Shown: positions 1 to 10,157, numbered from the stretch's first letter. The stretch is 64,000 nucleotides of DNA from Anaerolineaceae bacterium (GCA_020845515.1 JADLFQ010000072.1:20867-84866), one strand, 5' to 3'. Program-made: numbers and translations. The notes: generated from the sequence alone by a model not told the origin.

Positions 1-177
1 GGTAACCACATCCGGCGGCACTTCCCGCGAAGTGACACTTTCCGCGCGATCCAGTTCTGCGTTCAGGGCTTTGATATAGTTGCTGTTGCGATACTCCGAT
101 AGTTGGGCATCGCGGATTAATTCGCGCAGCCGCTCTTCGTCAAATTGGGTGATAAAAATCGTTCTTTGGTGACTCAT
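1..177 (-). CDS. Rnk/GreA-type nucleoside diphosphate kinase regulator, N-terminal part (truncated by window edge)
   Basis: Minus-strand translation MSHQRTIFITQFDEERLRELIRDAQLSEYRNSNYIKALNAELDRAESVTSREVPPDVVT resembles the N-terminus of Rnk-like proteins. Confidence 0.65.
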   Translation of the reverse strand, partial: MSHQRTIFITQFDEERLRELIRDAQLSEYRNSNYIKALNAELDRAESVTSREVPPDVVT

Positions 178-256
178 GCCAGTTTCCTTGCCCAACCAGT
201 TGGATAAATGGAGTAATTGGAGTATAGCACATCTTGGGATTTTTTTTCAAAAATTT

Positions 257-2692
257 TCAGTGCACTTCAAAAGTTATCCGTTCGCTCTCGACCCGCCCGC
301 CGCCGGCGGTGACGCCGGAAACCCATACCGTGTGCATTCCGGTCGTCAGCGGCTGCCAGGTCTCAAAGGGTGCACTTTCCAGAACAGCGCCGGGTATGCC
401 GTCAAAATAGAAGACGATCTGCCGCAGGGCCGGCGGTGCGGTGGCGCGCAGGCGAACTTGCTGCACCTCATGCGGCAGTTTGTCGGAGAGATAGAAGACG
501 GAGTTGGGCGCGGGCGAGAGAATTTGCAAACCCTCCGGCTGGGAGTTTTCCATCACCCTGTCCATGGCGGCCCCTCTCACCAGGTCGCTCCACAGCGTCA
601 ATCCGTGGGCACGCCCCCAAGCTTCGGCTTGCGGGGGCAGGTCCAAGACCGTAATCGTTTTTCTTAATTCCGGCGGGGCGGCCTCATCTTCCAACTGCCC
701 ACTGGCTTTGTTAATCTCCACCAGACGATAGAAGGTATCCTTGTCTTGCGGCTGTGTCCCCGCCAGGTACCACTCCAGCCGCCGGTTGGGGCAAGCCGGG
801 GTGGGGAGTTTTCCGGAAAGTGCACAGATCTCCACATGAACCAACCCCTTTGGGCGGGTAAAGGCCTCCTTCGAGCTTGCCGTCAGGATCGAGCGCATCG
901 TTTGCGCCCAAATTGGTGCGGCGCCGGTCAGCCCGGTGATGTTGTGCATGGCTTCGTGGCTGGTGTTGCCCACCCAGACGCCCACGACCAGCGAGGGGGT
1001 GTATCCGATTGTCCAGTTATCATGAAAATTAGTGGTTGTGCCGGTTTTTACTGCCGCCGGGCGATCTAATCGCAGCACGCTGTCGCGCCCAAAACCAATG
1101 AGGCGGGCATTGTCGTCGCTCAAAATATCGCTGATCAGCCAGGCCACCCGTTCGTCCAGCACACGCTCGGAGGGCGCAGGCGGGCGGTGGTAACGCACAT
1201 TTCCGTGATTATCCGTTATTTCTTGAATTCCGAAAGGACTGATTTGGTAACCACCGTTTGCGAAGGCGCCGTAGGCGGCTGTCAGTTCCAGCAGGCTGAC
1301 TTCAGCGCCGCCGAGCGCGGCTGAGAGATCGGCCTGGTATGGATCCTCCAACGTTGTAATGCCCAGACGCCGGACGAAGGAAAAGAATGCAGGCAGCCCA
1401 ACATGGTCAAGCGCGGCCACCGCAGGGATGTTCAGCGATGAGGCCAGTGCTTCGCGCGCCAGTACCGGTCCGTGCTCCAGCCCGTCGTAATTGACCGGGA
1501 TATAAGCTTTGCCATCGTGGGTCTTGAATGATGTGGACACATCCAGGATCATTGTCCCTGCTGACCAAGGCTGAGGGGTGCGCGGGTCAAAAGCAGCAGC
1601 GTAAATCAAAGGCTTAAGCGCGGAGCCGGGCTGGCGCGGCGAGAGCGCCATGTTGAGTGCACCGGCCTGTGCCGCATCAAAATAGTCCGGGCTGCCGACC
1701 ATCGCCAGAATCTCGCTGCTGCGCGGGTCGAGGACTACCAGCGCGGCGCTGTTGACGTTATGACTGAAAGGGTCATTGCTCTGGCGGCGGAGGGCGTCCA
1801 ATTGGGCGTTCACAGCCCGTTCAGCCAGGCGCTGCCAGTCCAGGTTTATGGTGGTACGCACGTTCCAGCCGCCGCCGCTGCGCAATTCCTCGGAGCTAAA
1901 GATTCGATCCAACTGTGAGCGCACCATCATGAGGAAGTGCGGCGCTTCCATCGGGTAGGGGCTTTCAGCCAGCTTCAGGGTTTCACGGGCGGCCAGTTCG
2001 GCCTCTCCGGATCGAAGTATTCCTTGTTTGACCATCAACCCCAGCACCACTTTCTGACGTGCTTTGGCTGTTTCCAGATTCTCAAAGGGGTCATACAATG
2101 CGGGCGCCTGTGGCAGACCTGCCAGCAGAGCACATTCTGCCAGGTCGAGCGCCGAGGCGGGCTTGCCAAAGTACGTCTGTGCAGCGGCTTCCACACCATA
2201 GGCGAGTTTGCCGTAATAGGTTTGGTTCAGGTAGAGCGCCAGCACCTCGTCCTTGCTGTAACGCCGGGAGATCTGCCACGCCAATGCGATTTCGCGCAGT
2301 TTACGCCGCAGGCTGCGCTCGCCGCTTTCCAACAGCAGGTTGCGCGCGGTTTGCTGGGTGATGGTGCTGCCGCCGGCCAGTATATCACCACCGCGCAGGT
2401 TGATCCAGGCAGCCCGCAGGATACCGGCCAAGTCCACACCAGGGTTTTGATAAAAAGAGCTGTCTTCGGTTGCGATTGTCGCCTGGCGCAGCGCGAGGGG
2501 GATCTCTTCCAACGGCAATACCGTATGCCGTCCACCATCCGGGGGCAGCATTTCATAGAGCAGCCGCCCGTCGCGCGCGGTGATGCGCACGCTGGGGGTG
2601 TTCAGCCGCCCGGTCATTTGGCCGGGGTCGGGCAGATCGTTGAATACCCAGACATAGAACCCGGCCGCGCTTGCGGCGGCCAGGCACAGCAA
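257..2692 (-). CDS. pbpC: Penicillin-binding protein 1C (bifunctional transglycosylase/transpeptidase)
   Basis: GT51 motifs (ATEDSSFYQNPGVD, GGSTITQQTARNLLL) and transpeptidase SxxK/KTG-like motifs (PGSALKPLIYAAAFD, AVKTGTTTNFHDNW), PBP1C-type C-terminal domain; the true start may lie upstream (TTG call). Confidence 0.93.
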   Translation of the reverse strand: MLCLAAASAAGFYVWVFNDLPDPGQMTGRLNTPSVRITARDGRLLYEMLPPDGGRHTVLPLEEIPLALRQATIATEDSSFYQNPGVDLAGILRAAWINLRGGDILAGGSTITQQTARNLLLESGERSLRRKLREIALAWQISRRYSKDEVLALYLNQTYYGKLAYGVEAAAQTYFGKPASALDLAECALLAGLPQAPALYDPFENLETAKARQKVVLGLMVKQGILRSGEAELAARETLKLAESPYPMEAPHFLMMVRSQLDRIFSSEELRSGGGWNVRTTINLDWQRLAERAVNAQLDALRRQSNDPFSHNVNSAALVVLDPRSSEILAMVGSPDYFDAAQAGALNMALSPRQPGSALKPLIYAAAFDPRTPQPWSAGTMILDVSTSFKTHDGKAYIPVNYDGLEHGPVLAREALASSLNIPAVAALDHVGLPAFFSFVRRLGITTLEDPYQADLSAALGGAEVSLLELTAAYGAFANGGYQISPFGIQEITDNHGNVRYHRPPAPSERVLDERVAWLISDILSDDNARLIGFGRDSVLRLDRPAAVKTGTTTNFHDNWTIGYTPSLVVGVWVGNTSHEAMHNITGLTGAAPIWAQTMRSILTASSKEAFTRPKGLVHVEICALSGKLPTPACPNRRLEWYLAGTQPQDKDTFYRLVEINKASGQLEDEAAPPELRKTITVLDLPPQAEAWGRAHGLTLWSDLVRGAAMDRVMENSQPEGLQILSPAPNSVFYLSDKLPHEVQQVRLRATAPPALRQIVFYFDGIPGAVLESAPFETWQPLTTGMHTVWVSGVTAGGGRVESERITFEVH

Positions 2693-2851
2693 GAGCAGGA
2701 TAACCCACCACCAACGGACAGCCTTGGGTTGGCGTATCTTTTGTGCCTTCGTAGCCCCTTCCTTTCCTTACGAATGTCTGTCAGGTTTAGACATAGGACG
2801 AACCCGGAGCGTGGAATGTTTCTGTTTTCTTGTGAGCGAACCGTACGCGCT

Positions 2852-3814
2852 TCAGTTCTTTTTGGCGTCCAAGCTTGTTTTGGAAGATTGGGTCAGGTTG
2901 GGGACGATCGAGGTCGTCGGTTCTGCACGGCGCTCCAGCATGGCAGTACGCGGGTTGAAGGCCGGTAAACGCTGCATGTTGACGAGGTATTTTGCCATCA
3001 GCACCTGGCGCGGGCCCGGGGCGGCTCCTAACACCGTCAGGTCACTCTCCAGTTCCGCCTGGTATGAGCGTACAGCCAGATAAAGCGGGCGCGAGGGGCG
3101 CGGCACAATGTGGACTGCCAAGCCTATCAGCAGTTCCATGGTGTTATTAACGCCGGGGTGGAACAGCGGTTGGATATAGGCGCCACGCGGCCCCAGCCAG
3201 ACCTGGCCACAAGCCAGCAGTTCGTCCTTTTCCGGCCGGTAGACCAGGTTTTGTCCCTGCGACTCCGGGCAGGCTTCGGCGCTCTGTACAAGCGGAGGGA
3301 CAAGAGACTGGTACAGGCTGCGAATGGCAATTTCATCCACTGAAAGGGCTGGCTGCCAGGCCGCCGCCGTGCCATGATGGCTTTCCGACAGTTTTTCCAA
3401 CTGCCAAATCTGCTGACGGGCGTAGACCACAAACCCGGCTTTGCGCAGGGCTTCGTACAGCGGGCTGTTTTCTTCCACCTCCGCCAGCACATTACACGCG
3501 CCCCAGACACCAGCTTCGTAAGCCAGCTGCTCCAGCAGCAACACGACATCCTCCTGCCGGGCGGCCTGTTCCGGAAAAAGGAAAGCCAGGCGTGCTGAAC
3601 GCTTTCCGGTGTGGTAATGCACCTGTCCTACCGGCTTGGGGGCGCCGTTGCCCCCCGAAGCCACGCCGGTATAACTGCCGCGCGCCGGGTTGAGGGAAGA
3701 GAGGATAGCCAGCGGTGATAACGGGCCGCCGAGAGTCAGCGCGAGGATATTGTCCAGACAGGCAACCTGCCGCCGGTAACGGATCAAGAGGGGGAGATCA
3801 TGCCATGTGAACAA
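2852..3814 (-). CDS. GNAT-like N-acetyltransferase domain protein
   Basis: Acetyltransferase-like segment (AYEAGVWGACNVLAEVEENSPLYEALRKAGFVVYARQQIW). Confidence 0.5.
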   Translation of the reverse strand: MFTWHDLPLLIRYRRQVACLDNILALTLGGPLSPLAILSSLNPARGSYTGVASGGNGAPKPVGQVHYHTGKRSARLAFLFPEQAARQEDVVLLLEQLAYEAGVWGACNVLAEVEENSPLYEALRKAGFVVYARQQIWQLEKLSESHHGTAAAWQPALSVDEIAIRSLYQSLVPPLVQSAEACPESQGQNLVYRPEKDELLACGQVWLGPRGAYIQPLFHPGVNNTMELLIGLAVHIVPRPSRPLYLAVRSYQAELESDLTVLGAAPGPRQVLMAKYLVNMQRLPAFNPRTAMLERRAEPTTSIVPNLTQSSKTSLDAKKN

Positions 3815-3822
3815 CCGGATTT

Positions 3823-4401
3823 CTATTTTGCCATCTCCAAAAAGTATCGGTGAAAACGATCATCCCCGGTCAATTCGGGGTGAAACGATGTTGCCAGCAA
3901 CCGTCCTTGCCGGGCAGCAACGATGCGCCCGTTGGGGAGAGCGGCCAGGCTGCGGGCGCTTCCCCAGACCGATTCGATCAAGGGGGCGCGGATGAAGACG
4001 GCATGAAAGGTCTTTTGATGCCCGTTGGAAGCGGGCAGAAATGGCGTATCCAAGTCCACTTCAAAGCTGTCCACCTGGCGACCAAACGCGTTCCGCATCA
4101 CCATAATATCCATTATACCCAACAAAGGTTGCGGCCGGCGAGCGTCTTTGGAGAGAAAGATCGCCCCCGCGCACGTACCCCAGATGGCGTGTTGCTCCCC
4201 GAACTGGCGCAGCGGCTCCATCAGTCCATAAGTTTCCGCCAGTTTACCGATTGTGGTGGATTCACCTCCCGGGATGATGAGGGCATCAAGCCCGTCGAGG
4301 TGCTGCGGCAGGCGCACCTCGACGGTTTCTGCGCCCAGGCGCAACAGCATGGCTTGATGCTCGATGAAATCGCCTTGCAAAGCCAAAATGCCAACTTTCA
4401 T
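3823..4401 (-). CDS. pdxT: Pyridoxal 5'-phosphate synthase glutaminase subunit
   Basis: MKVGILALQGDFIEHQAMLLRLGAE, IPGGESTTIGKL, WGTCAGAIFL motifs. Confidence 0.97.
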   Translation of the reverse strand: MKVGILALQGDFIEHQAMLLRLGAETVEVRLPQHLDGLDALIIPGGESTTIGKLAETYGLMEPLRQFGEQHAIWGTCAGAIFLSKDARRPQPLLGIMDIMVMRNAFGRQVDSFEVDLDTPFLPASNGHQKTFHAVFIRAPLIESVWGSARSLAALPNGRIVAARQGRLLATSFHPELTGDDRFHRYFLEMAK

Positions 4402-4404
4402 CGC

Positions 4405-5292
4405 CTACCAGCCCCGCCCGGCGGTCAGCTCCTCTGCCGGGATGGAAGACACCGCGCGGCCAACCATTGGCTCACCCAGGTTGCGGCTGATCTCGGCCAG
4501 CAAGGCAGCATCTTGATAATGGGTAACAGCCTTGACAATCGCGGCGGCACGGCGGGCGGGGTCGCCGGATTTGAAGATGCCCGAACCAACAAAAACGCCA
4601 TCCATGCCAAGCTGCATCATCAGGGCGGCGTCGGCTGGCGTAGCGATACCGCCGGCGGCAAAGTTGACCACCGGCAGACGCCCCAGGCTGCGCACTTCAA
4701 GCAACCCCTCATAGGGTGCGCCCCATTCCTTGGCGACGGTCATCACTTCCTCTTCCGGCAGGTTTTGCAGGCGACGAATCTCGCCCATGATCACACGGGC
4801 ATGCCGGACAGCCTCCACCACATCGCCCGTGCCTGCTTCGCCTTTGGTGCGGATCATGGCAGCGCCTTCCCCCAGCCGGCGCAGTGCCTCGCCCAAATTG
4901 CGCGCCCCGCACACAAAGGGAATCTTGAAAGGATGTTTGTAAATATGGTAGGTTTCATCAGCGGGGGTGAGCACCTCCGATTCATCAATATAATCAACTC
5001 CAAGCGCTTCCAGGATCTGCGCTTCGACCATGTGCCCAATACGGCACTTTGCCATCACCGGAATGGTTACCGCGTCCATAATTTTGAGAATTAACTCTGG
5101 ATCGCTCATGCGCGCCACGCCACCGTCGGCACGGATGTCGGCTGGGACACGTTCAAGCGCCATCACCGCGACTGCGCCGGCGTCCTCGGCAATACGGGCA
5201 TGCTCCGACGTGACCACATCCATAATGACGCCGCCTTTAAGCATTTGCGCCAGTCCTTTTTTGACGGCAAAGGTTGCTGTTTCTTGTTCCAT
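4405..5292 (-). CDS. pdxS: Pyridoxal 5'-phosphate synthase lyase subunit
   Basis: Highly conserved PdxS sequence ([46 protein letters not shown]...). Confidence 0.98.
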   Translation of the reverse strand: MEQETATFAVKKGLAQMLKGGVIMDVVTSEHARIAEDAGAVAVMALERVPADIRADGGVARMSDPELILKIMDAVTIPVMAKCRIGHMVEAQILEALGVDYIDESEVLTPADETYHIYKHPFKIPFVCGARNLGEALRRLGEGAAMIRTKGEAGTGDVVEAVRHARVIMGEIRRLQNLPEEEVMTVAKEWGAPYEGLLEVRSLGRLPVVNFAAGGIATPADAALMMQLGMDGVFVGSGIFKSGDPARRAAAIVKAVTHYQDAALLAEISRNLGEPMVGRAVSSIPAEELTAGRGW

Positions 5293-5342
5293 TGAATTAC
5301 TCCTTCGAGAGTTTGTTTATTTTCCGACCTTTAGTATCGCGC

Positions 5343-5395
5343 AAAGTGGCATGATGAAAAATGCCAGTTCTGGCAAATTGATGATAGGCCACTTT
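5343..5395. promoter_or_regulatory. Nested inverted repeats in the divergent pdxS/cobT intergenic region
   Basis: Outer AAAGTGGC (5343-5350)/GCCACTTT (5388-5395); inner TGCCA-gttc-TGGCA (5362-5375). Confidence 0.45.
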
Positions 5396-5456
5396 TTGAC
5401 AAGGGAAAAGCAGAAAAATATTTGCCAGCCGCCTGCTGGTAAGATAAAATTCTGGT

Positions 5457-6494
5457 ATGAAAATACCTCCCATTCCCCCCATTCTTATTGAAGCTTCTGA
5501 GGCGGCCCGCCGCAGGCAGGCAGAACTTACCAAGCCCCATGGCAGCCTGGGACGGCTGGAAGACCTTTCTGCCCAATTGGCTGGAATGACCGGTCAGACG
5601 CGCCCCAGGCTGGCGAGCAAGGCTGTCATTGTCATGGCCGCAGATCACGGCGCCGCGCTGGAAGGTGTCAGCGCTTACCCGGCTGAGGTGACCCACCAGA
5701 TGGTGCTTAATTTCCTGCACGGCGGCGCGGCGATCAATGTGCTGGCACGCCAGGCTGGCGCGCGTGTGGTCGTCGTGGATATCGGGGTTGCCTCGGAGTT
5801 TGAAGAGGCGGAGGGTCTGGTGCGCCGTAAAATTGCCGCAGGTACGCGCAGTATTGCATCCGGCCCGGCCATGAGCCGCGCTGAGGCTGAGCAGGCGCTG
5901 CAAGTTGGAATTGATGTGGCAGGTGAGGAGATCCGGCGCGGCCTGAATTTGGTGGCGACGGGCGACATGGGGATCGGCAATACGACGCCTTCGGCGGCAA
6001 TCGTCTCCGCGATCACAGGGCTGCCGCCCCGGCAGGTTACCGGGCGCGGCACGGGGTTGGACAACGCCGGACTGGCGCGCAAGACTGCCATGATTGAACA
6101 AGCCTTGTTGGCCAACCAGCCTGACCCGGATGACGCGCTGGACGTGCTTTGCAAGGTGGGCGGGCTGGAAATTGCAGGGCTGGCGGGGGTGATGCTTGGG
6201 GCGGCAGCCGCGCGCGTGCCGGTGGTGCTTGATGGGTTCATCTCCGGGGCGGCTGCGCTGATTGCCGCCGGGCTTGCCCCGCAAGTGAGGGATTATTTGC
6301 TTGCCTCGCATCTCTCGGTGGAAATCGGGCATACAGCCATTTTGCAACATCTGAGGCTGCCGCCCTTGCTGGACTTGCAATTGCGGCTGGGTGAAGGCAC
6401 GGGCGCAGTACTGGCTTTTCACCTTATTGAGGCCGCCTGCCGGATATTGGATGAGATGGCAACTTTTTCAGAAGCGGGTGTGAGCAAAGGGTAA
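5457..6494 (+). CDS. cobT: Nicotinate-nucleotide--dimethylbenzimidazole phosphoribosyltransferase
   Basis: KPHGSLGRLEDL, AADHGAALEGVSAYPAEVTHQM, GDMGIGNTTPSAA motifs. Confidence 0.97.
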   Translation: MKIPPIPPILIEASEAARRRQAELTKPHGSLGRLEDLSAQLAGMTGQTRPRLASKAVIVMAADHGAALEGVSAYPAEVTHQMVLNFLHGGAAINVLARQAGARVVVVDIGVASEFEEAEGLVRRKIAAGTRSIASGPAMSRAEAEQALQVGIDVAGEEIRRGLNLVATGDMGIGNTTPSAAIVSAITGLPPRQVTGRGTGLDNAGLARKTAMIEQALLANQPDPDDALDVLCKVGGLEIAGLAGVMLGAAAARVPVVLDGFISGAAALIAAGLAPQVRDYLLASHLSVEIGHTAILQHLRLPPLLDLQLRLGEGTGAVLAFHLIEAACRILDEMATFSEAGVSKG

Positions 6495-6497
6495 CCG

Positions 6498-7229
6498 GTG
6501 CAGCGACTTTTATACGCGCTCAGCCTGTTGACGGCCCTGCCGGTGCGGTTGCAGCAGCCGCCCGCGCCGGGCGACAGCGGGCGTGCCGCAGGCTGGTACC
6601 CGGCGGCAGGGCTGCTGCTTGGGGGCGCGGCAGCCGCAGGCGGGTGGTTGTTTGGGCAGATTTTTCCACCACTCATTACCGCTGTTCTGACCGTTATGCT
6701 GTGGGCTGCGCTGAGCGGGGGTTTGCACCTCGACGGGCTGGCTGACTGCTGTGATGGGCTGCTCAACACTTCCACCCCGCAGCGGCGGCTGGAGATTATG
6801 CGCGACTCGCGCTTGGGCAGTTTTGGCGCGGTTGGGCTGGTATTGGTATTGTTCTTGAAAATAGCTGCGCTGGTTTCCCTGCCTGCCGGTATGGAGGGGG
6901 TGCTTGCCATTTTGCTCGCGGCATCAGCCGGACGCTGGCTGGTGCTCCCTGCCGGGGCACAGCCTCCGGCGCGCCCCGATGGAATGGGCGCGGATTTTTC
7001 CCTGGGCTTGCAACCGCAGGCGTTTGTTTGGGGGGCTGTCCTGCCGCTGATACTGGCGGCTCTCAGCGGGATCCGGGGGCTGGCGGCGTTACCAGCCGCG
7101 CTGCTGGCGGCGGCCGGAGTGATCTTGCTGGCACGGCGGCGCATCGGCGGGGTGACCGGTGATGTCTTTGGCGCGGTAGTGGAGGTGGGTGAGCTGGCCA
7201 CCCTGCTTGTATTCAGTATACGCCTATGA
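6498..7229 (+). CDS. cobS: Adenosylcobinamide-GDP ribazoletransferase
   Basis: GGLHLDGLADCCDGLL motif and multiple TM segments; GTG start; position between cobT and cobU. Confidence 0.93.
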   Translation: MQRLLYALSLLTALPVRLQQPPAPGDSGRAAGWYPAAGLLLGGAAAAGGWLFGQIFPPLITAVLTVMLWAALSGGLHLDGLADCCDGLLNTSTPQRRLEIMRDSRLGSFGAVGLVLVLFLKIAALVSLPAGMEGVLAILLAASAGRWLVLPAGAQPPARPDGMGADFSLGLQPQAFVWGAVLPLILAALSGIRGLAALPAALLAAAGVILLARRRIGGVTGDVFGAVVEVGELATLLVFSIRL

Positions 7230-8011
7230 AAAACCCTCTTTATCGCCTCGGGACCACCTCGTATATTCTGCCGGATGATTTGATCCCGAATGTGCGCTTT
7301 CTGACTGGGAAGGTGCAGGATGTGGAGTTGATCTTGTTCGATATACAGGGCGGCCCCAGCAACCTGCCCGATGCTGCGACGGTGGAGGAGCTTGGACGGC
7401 TGGCGGAGGAGCACAACCTGACCTATACGGTACACCTGCCGCTTGATCTGCGCCTGGACGAAAACGGTGGTTCAGACCACATTTCGCTCCGACAGGCACA
7501 GCGGGTGATCGAGTGCACACGCCCCTTGCACCCGTGGGCATACGTCGCCCACCTCGACCGAAGCGCCCTTCCTGCACTCTTTGACCTGCAGAACCAAGCG
7601 CAATGGGTGAAGCAGGCCGCGCGGGCATTGGAATGCACCGCAGGTTGGATAGAAGACCCGGTTTCTCTGGCTGTAGAGAACCTCGAAGGCTATCCACCGG
7701 AGGTCAACCTGCCGGTATTGGAGCTTGTTCCTGCCAGTTTGTGCATTGATATCGGTCACCTGTGGCGGGATGGACATGCTGCGCCACCGTACCTCGACCT
7801 GTATTTGGAAAGAGCGCGGGTGGTTCATCTGCATGGCGTTGGCGAACGCGACCATGCTTCGCTGGTGCACACCCCGCCGGATGTGCTCCGCCGGACGCTC
7901 GACTGTCTTGCTGCAAGGCGCTATACGGGTGTGTTAACACTGGAAGTATTTAATCAAGCCGACCTGGAGAGTTCATTGGCAGTACTGCAGGCTGTGCAAG
8001 GAGAATTATGA
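7226..8011 (+). CDS. cbiR: TIM-barrel (AP endonuclease 2 superfamily) protein, probable cobamide-remodelling hydrolase CbiR-like
   Basis: Sugar phosphate isomerase/epimerase-like fold signatures (YTVHLPLDLRL, CIDIGHLWRDG, VVHLHGVGERDHASL); overlaps cobS and cobU by 4 nt. Confidence 0.7.
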   Translation: MKNPLYRLGTTSYILPDDLIPNVRFLTGKVQDVELILFDIQGGPSNLPDAATVEELGRLAEEHNLTYTVHLPLDLRLDENGGSDHISLRQAQRVIECTRPLHPWAYVAHLDRSALPALFDLQNQAQWVKQAARALECTAGWIEDPVSLAVENLEGYPPEVNLPVLELVPASLCIDIGHLWRDGHAAPPYLDLYLERARVVHLHGVGERDHASLVHTPPDVLRRTLDCLAARRYTGVLTLEVFNQADLESSLAVLQAVQGEL

Positions 8012-8550
8012 GCATAACGACATTGGTCCTGGGAGGGGCGCGCAGCGGGAAGAGCGCCTACGCCGAACAACAAGCTCTGGAGAGCGGCAAAACGGTCTTG
8101 TACGTTGCAACTGCTACGGCGGAGGATGAGGAAATGGCCGCACGTATTGCTTCCCACCGCGCGGCACGGCCGGCGGACTGGCGTACACTGGAAGCACCCT
8201 TGCACACCGGTCAATCTATCCGGCAACACTACCAGGGTGAAGCTGTCATTGTGCTTGATTGCATTACCCTGCTAGCCAGCAATGTGTTGATGGGACTGGC
8301 AGAGCCATTTGACGCCGGGGTTTATCAAGAGGTACTCGATGCTGAGGTTGAGGGGCTGGCGCAAGCCATGGGTGCGCTGAAAGCCGGAGCGTGGTGGATC
8401 GTCTCGAATGAAGCCGGGTTGGGAGTGGTACCGGAATACACCCTGGGACGCTTGTACCGCGATGGGCTGGGGCGCATGAACCAACGCCTGGCGCAGATTT
8501 GCGAACATGTCATTTTTATGGCAGCGGGCTTGCCGCTTCAGCTTAAGTGA
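8008..8550 (+). CDS. cobU: Bifunctional adenosylcobinamide kinase/adenosylcobinamide-phosphate guanylyltransferase
   Basis: GGARSGKSAYAEQQAL Walker A; VSNEAGLGVVPEYTLGRLYRDGLGRMNQRLA. Confidence 0.96.
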   Translation: MSITTLVLGGARSGKSAYAEQQALESGKTVLYVATATAEDEEMAARIASHRAARPADWRTLEAPLHTGQSIRQHYQGEAVIVLDCITLLASNVLMGLAEPFDAGVYQEVLDAEVEGLAQAMGALKAGAWWIVSNEAGLGVVPEYTLGRLYRDGLGRMNQRLAQICEHVIFMAAGLPLQLK

Positions 8551-8583
8551 GGGGAATCGGAAGTGATCTGGTGGTGTTTTTGC

Positions 8584-9396
8584 TTATTCCGGCGGGGGTT
8601 TCCGTCTGAGGAAGGCGAAATAGACGCCCAGACCCGCGCCGCCCAACACCAGCAGACCACCAAGGATGCCCAGCAAAGGTGAGCGGCCGCCCTCGCCCGG
8701 TGAGGCGGACTGCGCCTGTGAACCAAGCTGCGCGCCGAAATCAATCGTGCTGAAATCTCCGGCGTGCAGCTTGAGGTTATAGTTTAAAACGGTGGTTGGG
8801 TTGTATCCCTCTGGCAGCGCCACACTGATATTGTATTCGTCCTCTGGCAGTTCTTCAAAGCATACCGGGATCGGGACGCCATCCTCGTCAAGCTGGCGGG
8901 TGGTTTTTCCGGTGAGAGAGACTTGCCCGGCGCGGTCTGATACGTTGACGACGCCATCGGGGATGGGCGCTTCGCTTTCCTCTGCCATTGCGTTGCCGTT
9001 GACATCGTCAAACAGGTAGACGCAGATCTGGCCGTTGCCGCTGAAGGGCGTCGGGCTGGGCAGGCCGGCCGTCGGTGTGGGGGATGGTCCCGGCGTAATG
9101 ACAGGCTCTTGTAAGATGCCCAGGAGCAATTGCTTCCCTTCGGGCAGGAAACACTCTTCATCCAAGTTGTTTATGCGGCGCAGCTCGTTGACATCCATAC
9201 CGGTGAGCAATGCGATACTCAGGCAGCTATCGCCGCCCTTGACGATATAGATGATGCGACCGTCCGGGCCCGCGGTTGGGGTCTGGTAGTAAACTTGTGC
9301 GGGGGGGCTGGCGGCAGCCGGAACAGCCATTGCCAGAACCAACCCGGAGACAAGTACAAGCCCAAAGAGGAGTGGGGAGAGCCTTTTGATTCGCAT
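8584..9396 (-). CDS. LysM-domain, membrane-anchored extracellular protein with SdrD B-like repeat
   Basis: Signal peptide, LysM-like IIYIVKGGDSCLSIALLTGMDVNELRRINNL, CVYLFDDVNGNAMAEESEAPIPDGVV, C-terminal TM. Confidence 0.7.
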   Translation of the reverse strand: MRIKRLSPLLFGLVLVSGLVLAMAVPAAASPPAQVYYQTPTAGPDGRIIYIVKGGDSCLSIALLTGMDVNELRRINNLDEECFLPEGKQLLLGILQEPVITPGPSPTPTAGLPSPTPFSGNGQICVYLFDDVNGNAMAEESEAPIPDGVVNVSDRAGQVSLTGKTTRQLDEDGVPIPVCFEELPEDEYNISVALPEGYNPTTVLNYNLKLHAGDFSTIDFGAQLGSQAQSASPGEGGRSPLLGILGGLLVLGGAGLGVYFAFLRRKPPPE

Positions 9397-9623
9397 AGCA
9401 AAGGAAATTATAACATCAATGTTGCCCGCTTTCTTCTTCCAATCTCCAATGGCAACCTCTGCTGTCCTGACGCGCCATTAACCCATAATCCACCAGGCTG
9501 CGCCGCAGCAAGGCAGCATCGTGAAGGCTGCCAATACCTTGCGATCAAAGATTGCAAGGAGAGGTTTTTCTTGAATTCTTGCGTATAATGAGGGGGAGAT
9601 GTTCTCTTTAAGGCAGGTGGCTG

Positions 9624-10040
9624 ATGAGCAAAGATGATAAAAAGCGGAAACTGACCGGTCCCTGGCGCAATATTCATACGGCTGTCTGGCTGATTGGTCT
9701 GGCAATTCTGGCTTGGAAAAGTTGGTGGTGGCCGGGCATTCTGGTGTTGGTCGCGGTCAGCATGATCGTGGAAGCTGTTTTGGCAAAAATGGTCCCGGAT
9801 GCTTTTGAAGCGGATGAGCCGGAACCCGCTGCTGCACCGGTTGCAGATGTTCCGCAGCCACCACCACCGGCGGCGGCTGCGCCCGGAGTGCATCCGGAAG
9901 GACTGCCGGCGTTTTGCCCCAAATGCGGTGCGCCCATCCGCGGGCAGGAGGTCAAATGGACCGGTTTGCAGCCGGCGGAATGCCCGTTCTGCAGCACGCC
10001 GCTCCCCCTGCTCAAGAACAAGCCCGGCGCGGGGGATTGA
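9624..10040 (+). CDS. Small membrane protein with C-terminal zinc ribbon
   Basis: Two hydrophobic segments, Pro/Ala linker, CPKCG...CPFC zinc ribbon. Confidence 0.6.
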   Translation: MSKDDKKRKLTGPWRNIHTAVWLIGLAILAWKSWWWPGILVLVAVSMIVEAVLAKMVPDAFEADEPEPAAAPVADVPQPPPPAAAAPGVHPEGLPAFCPKCGAPIRGQEVKWTGLQPAECPFCSTPLPLLKNKPGAGD

Positions 10041-10157
10041 CGAGGAAGCTCTCTTTTCGCGATACCGGTTCTGCTGTGGTTGGATGCGGCCGCGAAGAGC
10101 AGCCGGACCGGCTGGCGGGTGATTTTATGGGAATAAACTGTTTTTTGTGAGAAGCTC

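Noticed and set aside
1937-2968. 343-aa plus-strand ORF opposite pbpC
   Set aside because: Antisense to a clearly recognisable PBP1C; composition typical of shadow ORFs in GC-rich coding sequence
3850-5094. 414-aa plus-strand ORF
   Set aside because: Lies antisense to pdxT/pdxS, whose sequences are unmistakable; shadow ORF
5293-5456. Possible cobalamin riboswitch upstream of cobT
   Set aside because: No B12-box-like conserved core (e.g. GCCACTG with expected flanks) found; only short inverted repeats present
5331-7435. Large minus-strand ORFs (363 and 338 aa) opposite cobT/cobS
   Set aside because: Shadow ORFs of strongly conserved genes; no recognisable motif
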